Positions 10,087-25,000 of a stretch of 64,000 nt of DNA are shown piece by piece. Source of the DNA: Candidula unifasciata (lineage: Eukaryota; Mollusca; Gastropoda; Stylommatophora; Geomitridae); assembly GCA_905116865.2 (NCBI GenBank), contig CAJHNH020007035.1, forward strand, positions 206,001 to 270,000, given 5' to 3'. The position numbers and the translations under genes were made by a program. The notes below the pieces were generated by a model. The model ran no database searches. It was given only the letters and a program-made list of their open reading frames with translations, and was not told the DNA's origin. Positions within the stretch are counted from its first letter, which is position 1. Every line of letters starts with the position of its first letter.

Positions 10087-13000
10087 CTGATTAAAAAAAC
10101 ACAGCACACACAACACTGCAGTTTCTCATTCAGCATAACTCTTTAATGGTGAACGATACAAGTGACAAGTGCATTCCCTGTCAGACCAGAGATACTCAGA
10201 TCAATTTGTGGTAAACATCTTTTACTCAGGACTGGCCCAGCCTCTCCATTGTTCTTATTCTGCCTTCTATCCCACCATGGAGCATAGACCCTCAATCAAC
10301 TCATGTCAAGTCGTTCTATTCTTCGCTATTGCATGAAGCTCATCCCATGTCCTCCCCACCTGGTTACCTTCATTCTCTAGCTCCAATCATTGTATGTTTT
10401 TTGATGTATCTTTATTTCTAGAAAGCTTCCTCTTCTGTGTCCACCGGCTGTAAACTCTAGTGGAAAACCCTGGCTGTTCGTCCATTTGGACTTTGGCTTT
10501 GTGCCAGGACCTGAGTTTTTTGTGTACATCCGTTTTACTGGCTTAATTGTGTGCAGCTGGTTGTTCCTTGTGGCTCAGGCTGATGCACTCCCAACTTGGA
10601 AGAGTCCCCAATTAGTCAACTCCTATGACATACTTGTTGGGGAAGCAGTAGATCTGTTCTTGTTTTCCCAACAATGGGGCCTCGGAAATCACATGGGGAA
10701 GAAATCGTCAAGAGAATGGAAACCACACACAGATACACAAATCCTTTGTTTTTAATTATCTGTTCATCCGTCCTAACCCTCTTTCTGAGCTGCTACCTGA
10801 GAGTTTGACTAGGTGACAAGATTGATATTAAAATATAATTCTGGACAACAAGGCAACAGGGCAAATCCCAGATACCCCACTCAAGCTCCAATGAAGTTAT
10901 AACTAAGGTGCCTGTGAAGGGTGCACATATTGAGAATGAGAACAAAATAACAAAAATGTCTTTGCATTGGAACCCACAGGGGCATAGAAATAAAGGAAGG
11001 CCAAAAACACATGGACAAGGGAGCTGGAGAATGAAGTTAGAAAGATAGGGAGAGCAGCATGCGATAGGAAAGAATAGAATGACTTGGCGTAAGTTGGTTG
11101 AGGGACTATGCTCCACTGGGGGCTAGAAAAGCATAAGAAGAGTAAAGAAAGGGTACACCAGCCTGATATTGACATCAAGGTGTGTTGTTGAGTGGCCAGC
11201 TAACAACTGACATCACAGCACTCGGGATATTTTCATAAGCGCTTCATCATCATCTTCAGCAGCTAGTGAAGCATTCCAGTTCTGATTGTGCCTGGCAAAT
11301 AAATATGTTTTTTTACTAATCAAAGTCAGCATTATCGAATATTTTTACATACCTGAACAAAAGCTCCCTCTATCTGCCCGATGTCAATGGCTGGATTGAG
11401 ACTGTGACCAACATCTATGACAATGTCTGTCCTCAACACCTGAAATATAAGTTGTTCATTTCTGATATTGTTCATTTGATTTCTGATACATGTGTACTCC
11501 CTGTGTGGGTTCCAGGACCCATTGTGGTGGGATTAAAAAACAAACCCAATACCCCTAACAAATATGTCGTAAAAGTCGACTAGGGATTTCCTATCAAATT
11601 CGAGTACATCTATATAAGAGAAAAAGAACCAATAGTCTGCATACAAATAAACTAGATCTGTAAAACGGACGTGAACACAACATTCAAGATCTGGAACAAG
11701 TCCAGAAGTGGATAAAAAACCTGAACTTTCTGGTTGAGTTTACAGCTGGTGAATGCACCAACAACAAAATCCCATGTGTATTGTAAACTACAACCTGGGC
11801 AAGCCGCGGCCTGACTCAACGACAGTTTGGACAGTCATCTCTTTTCTCGCATAAACTAATGACTAGCCTAAAGTTCTTGAGACTAGTTGCAGCATCTAGT
11901 GTACCTGGCTACTTACTGCTGAGTGTCTGTGCTGCAGCTGACAGTGTTCGTGCTAACTGAAAGTGTCTATGCTGAAGCTGAAAGTGTCCAAGCAAGCTGA
12001 TAGTGTCCATGCTAGCTGAAAGTGTCTATGCTATAGCTGAAAGTGTCCACGCTAGATGAAAGTGTCCACGCTAGCTGAAAGTGTCCAAGCAAACTGATAG
12101 TGTCCATGCTAGCTGAAAGTGTCTATGCTATAGCTGAAAGTGTCTATGCTGTAGCTGAAAGTGTCCACGCTAGATGAAAGTATCCACGCTAGCTGAAAGT
12201 ATCCACAAGAGCTGAAAGTATCCATGGGAGCTGAAAGTATCCATGCTAGCTGAAAGTATCCGTGCTAGCTGAAAGTGTCCACGCTAGCTGAAAGTGTTCA
12301 TGCTAGCTGAAAGTATCCATGCTAGCTGAAAGTATCCACGCGAGCTCAAAGTATCCATGCGAGCTGAAAGTGTCCATGCTAGCTGAAAGTGTCAACGCTA
12401 GCTGAAAGTATCCATGCTAGCTAAAAGTGTCCATGCTAGCTGAAAGTATCCATGCTAGCTGAAAGTATCAATGTTGCATGCAATAGAGCAGAGAGGAGGA
12501 ATCGAATGCGAGCCCTATCTAGCCTCTAATGTCCACGCTAGATGAAAGTATCCACGCTAGCTGAAAGTATCCACGCGAGCTGAAAGTATCCATGGGAGCT
12601 GAAAGTATCCATGCTAGCTGAAAGTATCCATGGGAGCTGAAAGTATCCATGCTAGCTGAAAGTATCCATGCTAGCTGAAAGTGTCCACGCTAGCTGAAAG
12701 TGTTCATGCTAGCTAAAAGTATCCATGCTAGCTGAAAGTATCCACACTAGCTGAAAGTATCCACATGAGCTCAAAGTATCCATGCGAGCTGAAAGTGTCC
12801 ATGCTAGCTGAAAGTGTCAACGCTAGCTGAAAGTATCCATGCTAGCTAAAATTGTCCATGCTATCTGAAAGTATCCATGCTAGCTGAAAGTATCCATGTT
12901 GCATGCAATAGAGCAGAGTGGAGGAATCGAATGTGAGCCCTATCTAGCCTCTAATGGCACACAAAAGGTGATGATGATGATGATGGAAGATACTATTAGA

Positions 13001-16000
13001 TAAAATAATTAAAAAGCAGGAGGAAAACACTTTACAGCCACTGATACGAACATACACACCTGATGGTCCCCAGTGAGACAATCTATCTCCACCTCACAGC
13101 CACTGATACGAACATACACACCTGATGGTCCCCAGTGAGACTATCTCCACCTCACAGCCACTGATACGAACATACACACCTGATGGTCCCCAGTGAGACA
13201 ATCTATCTCCACCTCACAGCAGGCTGCCCCAAAGGAGAAGTAAGGGAATGGAGAGTTGACGCTTTTGCTCCAGTCCATGCCGGGTGTGTCCACCCTGAGA
13301 AAGAAAAGATGAAGACATATTTTTTGTGTGTCTCTCAACTCTTACGGTGTCATACAACACACTCTGTGCCTTGATCACACTTTTCAATGTTGCCGACTCG
13401 CTGCCGCCTCTTGAATCATTAACTCATCCTACCTCTTTGAGAGCACTGAGTATATCTATCAGGTCCATTGCTTGTCCTCTGTCTACTGTAGCCCTGCCAG
13501 CAAGCCAATCTGCTCATTCATTACTTCTTGGAATGAACAAAACTATACCAAGACTTTTTACTATAATAAATAATGTCAACACATAAATATCACAGAAACA
13601 CACAAGTCTGCTTGCTGAAAAATTATGCATGGGCTGTTCTTGTGTATGGATGAAAATGCTGCACAATTAGCAATGAAGTTACGGAAAAAATGTTTAGAAG
13701 AATCTTGAGTACAGAAAAAGCTGAACTGGAAGCCACAACTCAAGTATTGTCAGCTGGAGGTGACACTGGATCGGTGATCATAATTATCTAGAGAAGACAT
13801 GCAATTTGTAGGCACTGCTGAGTTCAGCATTTCATCAGAGCACCCAAGCCATTCCCATACCTGCTCCATCCTTACCTTCAGCAGCCAGCCAGATATGGGG
13901 CATATCAACAGATGAGTATGCTGTGGAACAGAGGCACTGGGAGATTGCTTGGCAAGAGAATAAGAGAGAGGAAAACATAAATTTGGCCAGCTTAAACAAA
14001 CAGCTGGGTAAACAAGTCAATAAATGACCCTTTTGATGTTAGTGGTGCATGGGACATATGATGCTTGACTCATATTTATACAGTCTAATCAGCCCTTGGT
14101 TGGTGATGGGGTCGACATCATGCTGGCTGCCTTTATTTCCCAGGACATTACCTGGTACACATATTAGTCTGGGTTGACGTGCAAGCTTAGGTCAATTTTG
14201 AAGAACAAAATTCCATCTTGAAATGGATTTGAACACAAGACTTTCTGGCAAATAAGTAATTGTGTAGCTACTACACACACTTGGCTTCCAGACGAATATT
14301 ATTTGCACTAAAGGTTAAGGTCTAGATGGTCAATTTAAATGTGTGTTTGATCCCACATGGCTCCATCTCTCTCTGCAGCACAGCTAGCCACCCTTTCAAG
14401 AACATCACACAAAGCACAAACTCCGTAGCTCCAGAAACATTGCACTAGAGAACTGAACAAGGCAGCCCACGACCTTCAGAACTTGACCACTTTGCCAGGG
14501 AGACTCCCATAATACGTAATAATGATAGGTCATAGTAATGGACCTACTTGTAGTGTCCTATAGCTGACAGACAGTCTCTTTCTAGGATAGCACTAGCAAC
14601 CTGCAGATAAAACAAGTCAGTGTAAACAAGATAATATATATAACAAGGAAAGTAAAGGACCCCTTTCTCACACCCTCAGGTGAAAGGGGCATATAATGCT
14701 ACACCGATATTTTATAGACCAATAAGCACTCGGTGGGTGATGTTGTCAATATCACACTGGCTGCCTTTACCTCCTAGGACTTTACCTGATACCCATTTAA
14801 GACTAGGCTGACCTGGGAGAAAAGGTCATTTTTGACAAAAGTCCAGTTTCGTTAGGACCTGAACTCATGACCTTTGAATCCGCAAGGAGGCATCTAGCCA
14901 CCACACCATGGCAACCCCCAAGATGTGTAGTATTAGTAAAAAAAAAAAAGTCACAGCGTCAAATCATAGCAGACATTTACTATGACCACAATTCAGAATT
15001 CTACAATGAATGCAGCAACATTTGACGCCAGCTTCAAACCGGCTTCAGTAGTCAGTGTTCAAATTCCTGCAGTCTGTAAAGTTCCTGTTCCAACAGGACC
15101 TAGGCATAAACTGATCACTGAGGCAGATGTGCAGGTATGCCGCCTCAACCACACACGAACAATAGTTAGCAAGATAATGAACTCACGCTACCTGAGGCGT
15201 TGGGAAAGTCACAGAATCATCCTAGATCATAATGAAATCCGGTCTTCAACTGTAAGTATGTGTGTTGTTTTTATAGGCATTGTAAAAATAGAATATCTTG
15301 TTGGCACTGTGCGGTTGTCACCAAAATGTGATCACTGCAACTGTCTAGGACCAATCACTACACTGGATGGAAGATGCCTTGTAGCAACTACAGCAAACAT
15401 AGCCAGTTGTTTCTTAGAGGCATGAGGCAAATACTGAAACCATTTCACTACAAAGACACCAGTGAACGTGGATACAGTTTCCCACTGGCTACAGCTGACC
15501 ACTGTGGAGCTGTGACTAATTAGCACATACAGCCATATATGATTACAAAACAACATACGACTACAACCATGGGGGTCTCCATGGCGAAGTGGTCAAGCCT
15601 TTGCCTCGCTCTCTGAAGATCATAGGTTCAATTCAAGAAGGGGGGGGGGAAGGTGCTGTTCAGTTCATGAATGTAATATTTACAGAGATCCCTGGGGACT
15701 GTCACCAGAGCTACGGAGGTCATGCTCTTGGCAAGCAGCAAGCTGTTCTGTGGAAAGAGACTGAGCCATATGAGATAAAACCCAGTGCAATGAAGTCGAT
15801 CCTCTCACCTTTACAGAAAGCCAAGAAATGTGATCTATGAAAGCACATGACAAATGACTTTCTAAAACCACACAGAGGACAAACATACCACATCTTTCCA
15901 TTCCTTTTTGGGATTGTCTTCCCTGTATGGTGATAGTCGACTCTTTAGTTCCTCGCATGCTTTCTGTAATACAATGAAAATGTAGGTACAATTATAAATA

Positions 16001-19000
16001 TGACACAGTCAAAGAGAACCCTAAAAGAACTGAACATAAAGGATGAATTGCTAGTAAACAGCAATTTGTCTTGGACACTGAAATATATATCAAGCACCAG
16101 GGTGGATTAGAAAGATAAGTAGCAGAAGTCAAGGTACCAGAAAGGAGAAGCAGAGGTCAATCAGAATGAAGATGGGCACAGGATATAAGAGACAGCTTGA
16201 GTAGGAAAGTGCATGGGGCAGAAGAGCTGGTGAGAGACCAAGTTTCTCTCAGGCTGGCTGTAAAAAGAGCAATGTTCAGCACAAGACCAGCCACATGATG
16301 ATGATGAGTAAAAGACATGTCTACAACAACAAGAAAAACCCTCCTTAATCCTTGTCATCAAAGATAAAAGTAAATCCTTGTCATAAAAGATTAAAGTAAA
16401 TCCTTGTCATCAAAGATAAAAGTCACTTTAGAACAAACTGATGCTTGTGGTATGTTATGGGCAAGTCAAACACTCTCCTGGCAAAACATAGGTTACTTGT
16501 AGATTTTTGTGTTTTCTAATTTGTCAGTCTAAACATCTGCCTGAAAAATGAGGAACCAACATTCTACACACACAAAAAAAAACAACAACCATATCTGTAA
16601 GCCAGAACTCAAGTTCTGGAAAATAGACCTTAAACGCACAATCCTATTTGTGACCCAGACGGGAATGTTTAGCATGACTAATGTTGAACGCAGAAGAAAA
16701 AGAAGAAGACCAAAGTCCAGAAGTGGATGCACAGCCATAACTTTTAGCCAAAGATTACAGCTGGTGAATGCTGGGAAAAAAAAAGAAGTTTCTGAGAAAA
16801 TGTTGTGAGTCCCGTGGCCGTTAGTCTAATTATTGACTTCTTTAGGGAAAATTTAAAAAAAAACTTTGAATATTACATACAATCAAGAAATAAGACATTG
16901 TATTTTATCACCAAGATAAAAAAGCCACTGAAGAACATGATGACTTGAAATAACACTGGTAGGAGAAACAGACTGTATAGCATTCTTCTAATAATCATTT
17001 CTTTTTCTTTGTGTTCACCGGCTGTAAACTGACGGAAAGCTCTAGTCATTCATCCACCTCTGGACTTTAGTCTTGTTCCAGAACGTAAGTGTTGCATGCA
17101 CATACGTTTAACTGATCTGGCTTGTTTGTATGCAAACTGATGGCTCCTGGCCTCTCAGACTTCGAAGGAAGTTTCTATTTAGCTGATTCTTACTTCATGC
17201 TTGCTGGGAAAGCAGTGGGTCTATTCTTGTTTCCCCTGAATGGGACCCCAGAATTCACACAGGGACTTGTGACAATGGCTTGAAGGAATATCATAACTGA
17301 ATTGGTTCTGAGCATCATGGATGGCATCATGTGCCTTTAAGCACATCGGGCATATGGGAAGGGTACCCCCATATTTTTACAGACCAATCGGGACTATGCC
17401 CACCATCTTTACTTCTCCAGGACATCCATCCTGGTACCCATTTAAGGCTGGGTTGACCTGCGACGCCCCATACCAAAATAAAAATCCATGCAATGCTGAG
17501 TTACCCAGACAGAATTTTCTGGAAACTAAAGAACCATTCACCCCATCTCATTATACCATGACTTGGATTAAAGGAAGGTGTTTTACACATCTGGCTTATC
17601 TGTCAGGAGAATACTGGATCTTCAGCTCTTAAGCAGATGCATTCTCACTTCCCCATTCTGGCAGGGGAGCGCTAAGGTATTATTTGCTACCATTCTCTTA
17701 CATTATGGATGGTACTACTTTTTTCTTACATAACCTGTGGTACTACCTTTCTCTTACATAGCCTGTCGTACTACCTTTCTCTTACATAGCCTGTGGTACT
17801 ACTTTTCTCTTACATAGCCTGTGGTACTTCTTTTCTCTTACATAGCCTGTGGTACTACCTTTCTCTTACATAGCCTGTGGTACTACCTTTCTCTTACATA
17901 GCCTGTGGTACTACCTTTCTCTTACATAGACTGTGGTACTACCTTTCTCTTACATAGACTGTGGTACTACCTTTCTCTTACATAGCCTGTGGTACTACCT
18001 TTCTCTTACATAGCCTGTGGTACTACCTTTCTCTTACATAGACTGTGGTACTACCTTTCTCTTACATAGCCTGTGGTACTACCTTTCTCTTACATAGACT
18101 GTGGTACTACCTTTCTCTTACATAGCCTGTGGTACTACCTTTCTCTTGCATGGACTGTGGTACTACCTTTCTCTTACATAGCCTGTGGTACTACCTTTCT
18201 CTTACATTGACTGCGGTCGTTCTTTTAGCTCATATAACATGTAGTACTTCTGTACTCTAATACAGCCTGTGGTGCTATCTTCCTCTCATATAACCTGTAG
18301 TAATATTTTTTTTCCCTCATCTAACATGTGGGACTACCTTTCTCTCATCTAATATGTGGGACTACCTTTCTCTCATCCAATATGTGGGACTACCTTTCTC
18401 TCATCTAACATGTAGTACTTCCGTCCTCTCATACAGCCTGTGGTACTATCTTTCTCTCATATAACCTATGGTACTACCTTTCTCTCATATAACCTGTAGT
18501 ACTATTTTTTCTCATCTAACATGTGGGACTACCTTTCTTTCATCTAACATGTGGGACTACCTTTCTTTCATCTTATATGTGAGACTACCTTTCTCTCATC
18601 TAATCTGTAGTACTACCTTTCTCTCAAATGCATATGTTACTACCTTTCTCTCATCTAACATATGTTACTACTTTTCTCTCATCTAACATGTGGGACTACC
18701 TTTTTCTCATATACCATGTAGTACTTCCTTTCTCTTATATAACCTATGGTACTACCTTTCTCTTATATAACCTATGGTACCACCTTTCTCTTATATAACC
18801 TATGGTACTACCTTTCTCTTATATAACCTATGGTACTACCTTTCTCTTATATAACCTATGGTACTACCATTCTCTTATATAACCTATGGTACTACCTTTC
18901 TCTTATATAACCTATGGTACTACCATTCTCTTATATAACCTATGGTACTACCTTTCTCTTATATAACCTATGGTACTACAATTCTCTTATATAACCTATG

Positions 19001-22000
19001 GTACTACCTTTCTCTTATATAACCTATGGTACTACCTTTCTCTTATATAACCTATGGTACTACCTTTCTCTTATATAACCTATGGTACTACCTTTCTCTT
19101 ATAAAACCTATGTTACTACCTTTCTCTTATATAACCTATGGTACTACCATTCTCTTATATAACCTATGGTACTACCATTCTCTTATATAACCTATGGTAC
19201 TAACATTCTCTTATATAACCTATGGTACTACCTTTCTCTTATATAACCTATGGTACTACCTTTCTCTTATATAACCTATGGTACTACCTTTCTCTTATAT
19301 AACCTATGGTACTACCATTCTCTTATATAACCTATGGTACTAACTTTCTCTTATATAACATATGGTACTACTATTCTCTTATATAACCTATGGTACTACC
19401 ATTCTCTTATATAACCTATGGTACTAACATTCTCCTATATAACCTATGAACAAATGGCCATGAAGAAAGGACCCACCATCACAGCCATAAAACAAAAGGA
19501 CCCACCATCACAGACATAAAACAAAAGGACCCACCATCACAGACATAAAACAAAAGGACCCACCATCACAGCCATGCCGATTAAATCCGAGCCCATAGAC
19601 CCAGCTGTTGGAGGGTGGTTGGGAATGTTGTATGTTGAAGTCTCCGCCACACGAATATAATTCTCAGGGGCATCCAACACTCGTGTAGCAATCTGTCAAT
19701 GTACAGAATATAAATTAAGAGGCTACCAACAATTTATAAACTATAAATGAACTACCTACAGTGAATTTACATAAATGTTGACAATCAAAAACCTAAAAGA
19801 CGTGTATGGAGCACGACCAACTTAGTCTTTATCCCTATCAGTCCTTATGTGTTGTCTTAATTTACCTCTGACCTCTGATAACAATATAAACAGAATATCT
19901 TTGCACAGGAACTCACAGGTTCGAAGGAATAAAGGCAGCCCTAAAAAGACAGAGAGAAGGGGGTCGGTGTTAAAAAGATGAAGTTGATATAGGATGAGCT
20001 GAATGCAATGGCAAAAGGTAAAACAATATCTAGCGAGTTGGTTGACCTGATTAGATCCTAATATGTTCTTCCCCAGACGGAAAGTTTCTGTACCAGTGTT
20101 CCAGCTGGCTTTGGAGCTGAGTTGAGTTTAGAACCAACATAACAGTACTTGGGACATCCCACACATGGTCTGTCCACATTCTTAGCAGCCTGTGAAGAGT
20201 TCCAGTTCTGACAATATCAGTAAGAATCTGATTATATGTCATATAGCCTTTCCTCTGAGTGTCAGCCAAATGGCCTGGCCACTCCTCGCTGCACCATTCT
20301 ATCCAAACTGTAATGATCTGTTGACAAGTCTGCATTGTTCACTTGTTGCCAAATGTCCTATATCACATCTAGCTTGTCATGCACCAAAACACCTCCCAAT
20401 CATGTAGCACCAGCCAATCTGTCTCTGTTCATTTCCCAACACATCCAGAAACATATTCAGAAAAAAATATCCCAAGGATGCCAACTACCAAGGATCTCCG
20501 AAGTACAGTCCCTATGGAGAGAATACTTCTCATGATGGGAGGAAAATCTGTATTCCAGCCTGACACTGACAGATGCAAGCTCTTGTCAGGACTCACATAA
20601 CATCAACACTGAAGCATTGGCAGTCCTGCAAGGATCAGTATTCAGCACATCTGTTTTTAACTTATTAATGTTTCTCAGTGGTTTTCAGATACCTTTTTAT
20701 TTGTTTCATTCCTTAGTACAGCCTTTTGTGTCCATATTTTCTCTCAGTGGTCTAAAGAGATGTGGTTTTCTAAGATGAATAATGAAAGTATCATGGACAG
20801 ATGAAAAGAGTAATGAAGATGTTCTGAAAGAAATGAACTCACAAAGAGAACTGATTGCTCACCTCAGAAAGCGACAATCTACATTCTGTGGCCATGTCAT
20901 GAGAAGGAGAAAACTGGAGTACATCGTGACAGTAGGAAAGCTGGAAGAGAAAAGTGACAGAGGGAGACCGAAAGAGAAGATGTTGGACAGTTTGACATCA
21001 GGGCATGGAAGATCATTTGTGTCAGAAATGACTGACACTACAGTGGAGAGAAGGTTGTGGATAGTCATGACTACCAACACCACACAGCATAGACTATAAA
21101 AAGAAGCTGTCTTGTAAATATTACACGGTGAGGTCCCAGTTTATTCCACAGTGTGGCTCTCATGTAACTGAAAGCCACAAGTATGGTTAAAAATGTCATC
21201 AACTATTTTTATTGAGAAGAGAAGATAACACTATCATCGACTGGCTAAGAACTACCGAGCAAGATGTTAGCGCAGTCGATAAGAGGCTCACTTTAAAATC
21301 CAGCTGCGACTCGCTGCAGCCACGGTCGGTGTTCAAAACCGGGCGGTTCCCGGGGTTCACACAGCCTCTAGGAAATGGATACTAGAGTAACACTCTGGGG
21401 TAAATTGAGGAACGTCGCTGTAGCTACAGAGTTAAGTGCGAACGGCGACACAGGCGGACAGTTTCTTATCAGCTGTCCGTACTAGTGGCAGAGCACTTAT
21501 GGTTTATAAATGTGTGCAATGATGCTGGTCCACATCTCCCGACTTTATCTTTTTTTTTTGACCTTTTAGTGTGGGCCAAAATTACAAGCTGAGAATCACC
21601 AGTGTAAAAAAAAATAACACTATATAAACACAAAAATGATATGTCTTACTGACCTGTATGATTTTGATGTGAAGTCCTTGACCCATTTCCACTCCCCCTG
21701 TCACCAGCAGGACCGAACCATCCCTGTAGATGTTCACCATAGCAGTGCCCTGGAAACATCTCAGTTACCATTATCCCTCTCACCTGATTTACAATATCTT
21801 ATTCCGTCTCATGAGAAAGGTCAAAGTGGAAGTCAGTCATATTATATACAATCTGCCTGGTGCAGAATCAAATCCTATACCTTCAGGCCAGCAAGCAAAA
21901 ATATCCACTGTGGTATCAGGTATCAAAGCTTTCATACAGTGTAATTAGATTACATGAAAATCACTTGTATCAAAGCTCTCATAAGTGTATTTAGATTACA

Positions 22001-25000
22001 TGAAAATCACTGGTATCAAAGATATTATACAGTGTATTTAGATTACATGAAAATCACTGGTATCAAAGCTTTCATACAGTGTATTTAGATTACATGAAAA
22101 TCACTGGTATCAAAGTTCTCATAAGTGTATTTAGATTACATGAAAATCACTGGTATCAAAGTTCTCATAAGTGTATTTACATGAAAATCACTGGTATCAA
22201 AGTAATCATAAGTGTATTAAGATTTTATGAAAATCACTGGTATCAAAGTTCTAATAAGTGTAATTAGATTACATGAAAATCACTGGTATCAAAGCTCTCA
22301 TAAGTGTAATTAGATTACATGAAAATCACTGGTATCAAAGCTCTCATAAGTGTATTTAGATTACATGGAAATTACTAGTATCAAAGTTCTCATAAGTGAA
22401 TTTAGATTCTATGAAAGTCATACAAAAGGCTGATTTATTTTTATGTATTTGTCTCTTCTCTTGGGCAAATCTTCAGGGACTGAAAACTACAGTTCTGTGG
22501 GTCTTCAAAATTTTAAACTTTTTAAAATTTTTTAAATTTTTAGCTGCACACAAGGTTTGATAAAATGTAACCCAGGAAGACCAACCAGGACAATAAATGC
22601 CTGTAGAAGTTGGACAAAGATAATGAGTCCTGCTTGTTGTCATGATCTGGCTCCTCCAGGTGCACCCTTCCAGCAACCTGGACAAGGATAATGAGTCCTG
22701 CTTGTTGTCATGATCTGGCTCCTCCAGGTGCACCCTTCCAGCAACCTGGACAAGGATAATGAGTCCTGCTTGTTGTCATGATCTGGCTCCTCCAGGTGCA
22801 CCCTTCCAGCAACCTGGACAAGGATAATGAGTCCTGCTTGTTGTCATGATCTGGCTCCTCCAGGTGCACCCTTCCAGCAACCTGGACAAGGATAATGAGT
22901 CCTGCTTGTTGTCATGATCTGGCTCCTCCAGGTGCACCCCTTCCAGCAAATCTGGACAAGGATAATGAGTCCTGCTTGTTGTCATGATCTGGCTCCTCCA
23001 GGTGCACCCATCCAGCAACCTGGACAAGGATAATGAGTCCTGCTTGTTGTCATGATCTGGCTTCTCCAGGTGCACCCTTCCAGCAACCTGGACAAGGATA
23101 ATGAGTCCTGCTTGTTGTCATGATCTGGCTCCTCCAGGTGCACCCTTCCAGCAACCTGGACAAGGATAATGAGTCCTGCTTGTTGTCATGATCTGGCTCC
23201 TCCAGGTGCACCCATCCAGCAACCTGGACAAGGATAATGAGTCCTGCTTGTTGTCATGATCTGGCTTCTCCAGGTGCACCCTTCCAGCAACCTGGACAAG
23301 GATAATGAGTCCTGCTTGTTGTCATGATCTGGCTCCTCCAGCCCCCATGTCCAGCAACCTGGACAAGGATAATGAGTCCTGCTTGTTGTCATGATCTGGC
23401 TCCTCCAGGTGCACCCTTCCAGCAACCTGGACAAGGATAATGAGTCCTGCTTGTTGTCATGATCTGGCTCCTCCAGGTGCACCCTTCCAGCAACCTGGAA
23501 AAGGATAATGAGTCCTGCTTGTTGTCATGATCTTCTATACCCAGGGAGGATAAAAAGGCAGACAAATAAACACACCAGCCAACAGTAAACTTACCTGGTT
23601 CATGACACGCACTGGATAACCGACTCCATAAGTCAGTGGTGTGACACTCAATCCTCGTTTCTTCCATCGACTCGACCTATATTGATAAATTTTTTTGGGG
23701 TAAAGGAACTATTGTTTCTGATTTTCAGTTAGCACTGCAAAAGGTTCAAAACTGACATATGTGGCATGAGTGCATACGAAGTATCAGTTCATCAAGATTG
23801 CAGAGAATCACTGTCCAGGACATGGAGTGCAAGGGACACATTCTGGAAACCATTCATGAACAAAAACTGATAGAAGACACAAGGTTAGATAAAATAACCT
23901 GTGTAAGAATGTGGGAATGAGGAATCAGGAGTGACTCGGCAAGGATGGCCATATGAGAAGAAGAGGACACTCTTCCGCTCTATAAAGCAGTACTGATCTG
24001 ACATTAGAACTGACAACTGTAAGTTTTGTATTAGTTTTAATTTCAAACTAGTCTGTAATATATGAGTCAAGTATCATACACCTGATGTCTCCTTGACTTT
24101 ACTTGTTATCATCATCATGTGCCTCACCTAAAAGCATAGGTGGTCATGTTTTACATCTTCTATGATCACCGGAGTCACATAGTGCTCATGTTTTGACTTT
24201 ATATGTTTCCATATCTTTATTTGAATTTTTCTTCTAGTCTCTTTGTAAAATCTATCTTCTGTTCTCTCTCCATAAATTAAGCCATATGTTTGCTGTTAAA
24301 AAATATCTCTTGCCTGTTAAAATCCTGCACACTCCTCTGCCGGGTGTAATAGTTGCTCTGTCGCAGGCACTCCTCCCAACACTGTACCAGGTTACTCTGC
24401 TGGATTACTTGCCCATAGGCAGTTATGTCTCCTTGATGGTAGAAATTGCTTTCTCTGATCTGGCAACACAGTCGAAATAACACCATTTATAACTAACAGA
24501 AACAATCTCTGACCTGGCAGTGCAGTCAAAATAACACCATTTATAACAGAAACAATCTCTGATCTGGCAACACAGTCGAAATAGCATCTATTACAACTAA
24601 CAGAAACAATCTCTGATCTGGCAACACAGCTGAAATAGCACCAATTACAACTAACAGAAACAATCTCTGATCTGGCAACACAGTCAAAATAGCACCAATT
24701 ACAACTAACAGAAAGAATCTCTGATCTGGCAATACATTCGAAATAGCACCAATTATAACTAACAGAAACAATCTCTGATCTGGCAACACAGTCGAAATAG
24801 CATCAATTATAACTAACAGAAACAATCTCTGATCTGGCAACACAGTCAAAATAGCATCAATTACAACTAACAAAAACAATCTCTGATCTGGCAACACAGC
24901 TGAAATAGCACCAATTACAACTAACAGAAACAATCTCTGATCTGGCAACACAGTCAAAATAGCACCAATTACAACTAACAGAAAGAATCTCTGATCTGGC

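Noticed and set aside
22473..23667. Several 86-99-codon minus-strand frames with a [14 protein letters not shown] repeat
   Set aside because: Translation of the 68-bp minisatellite only.
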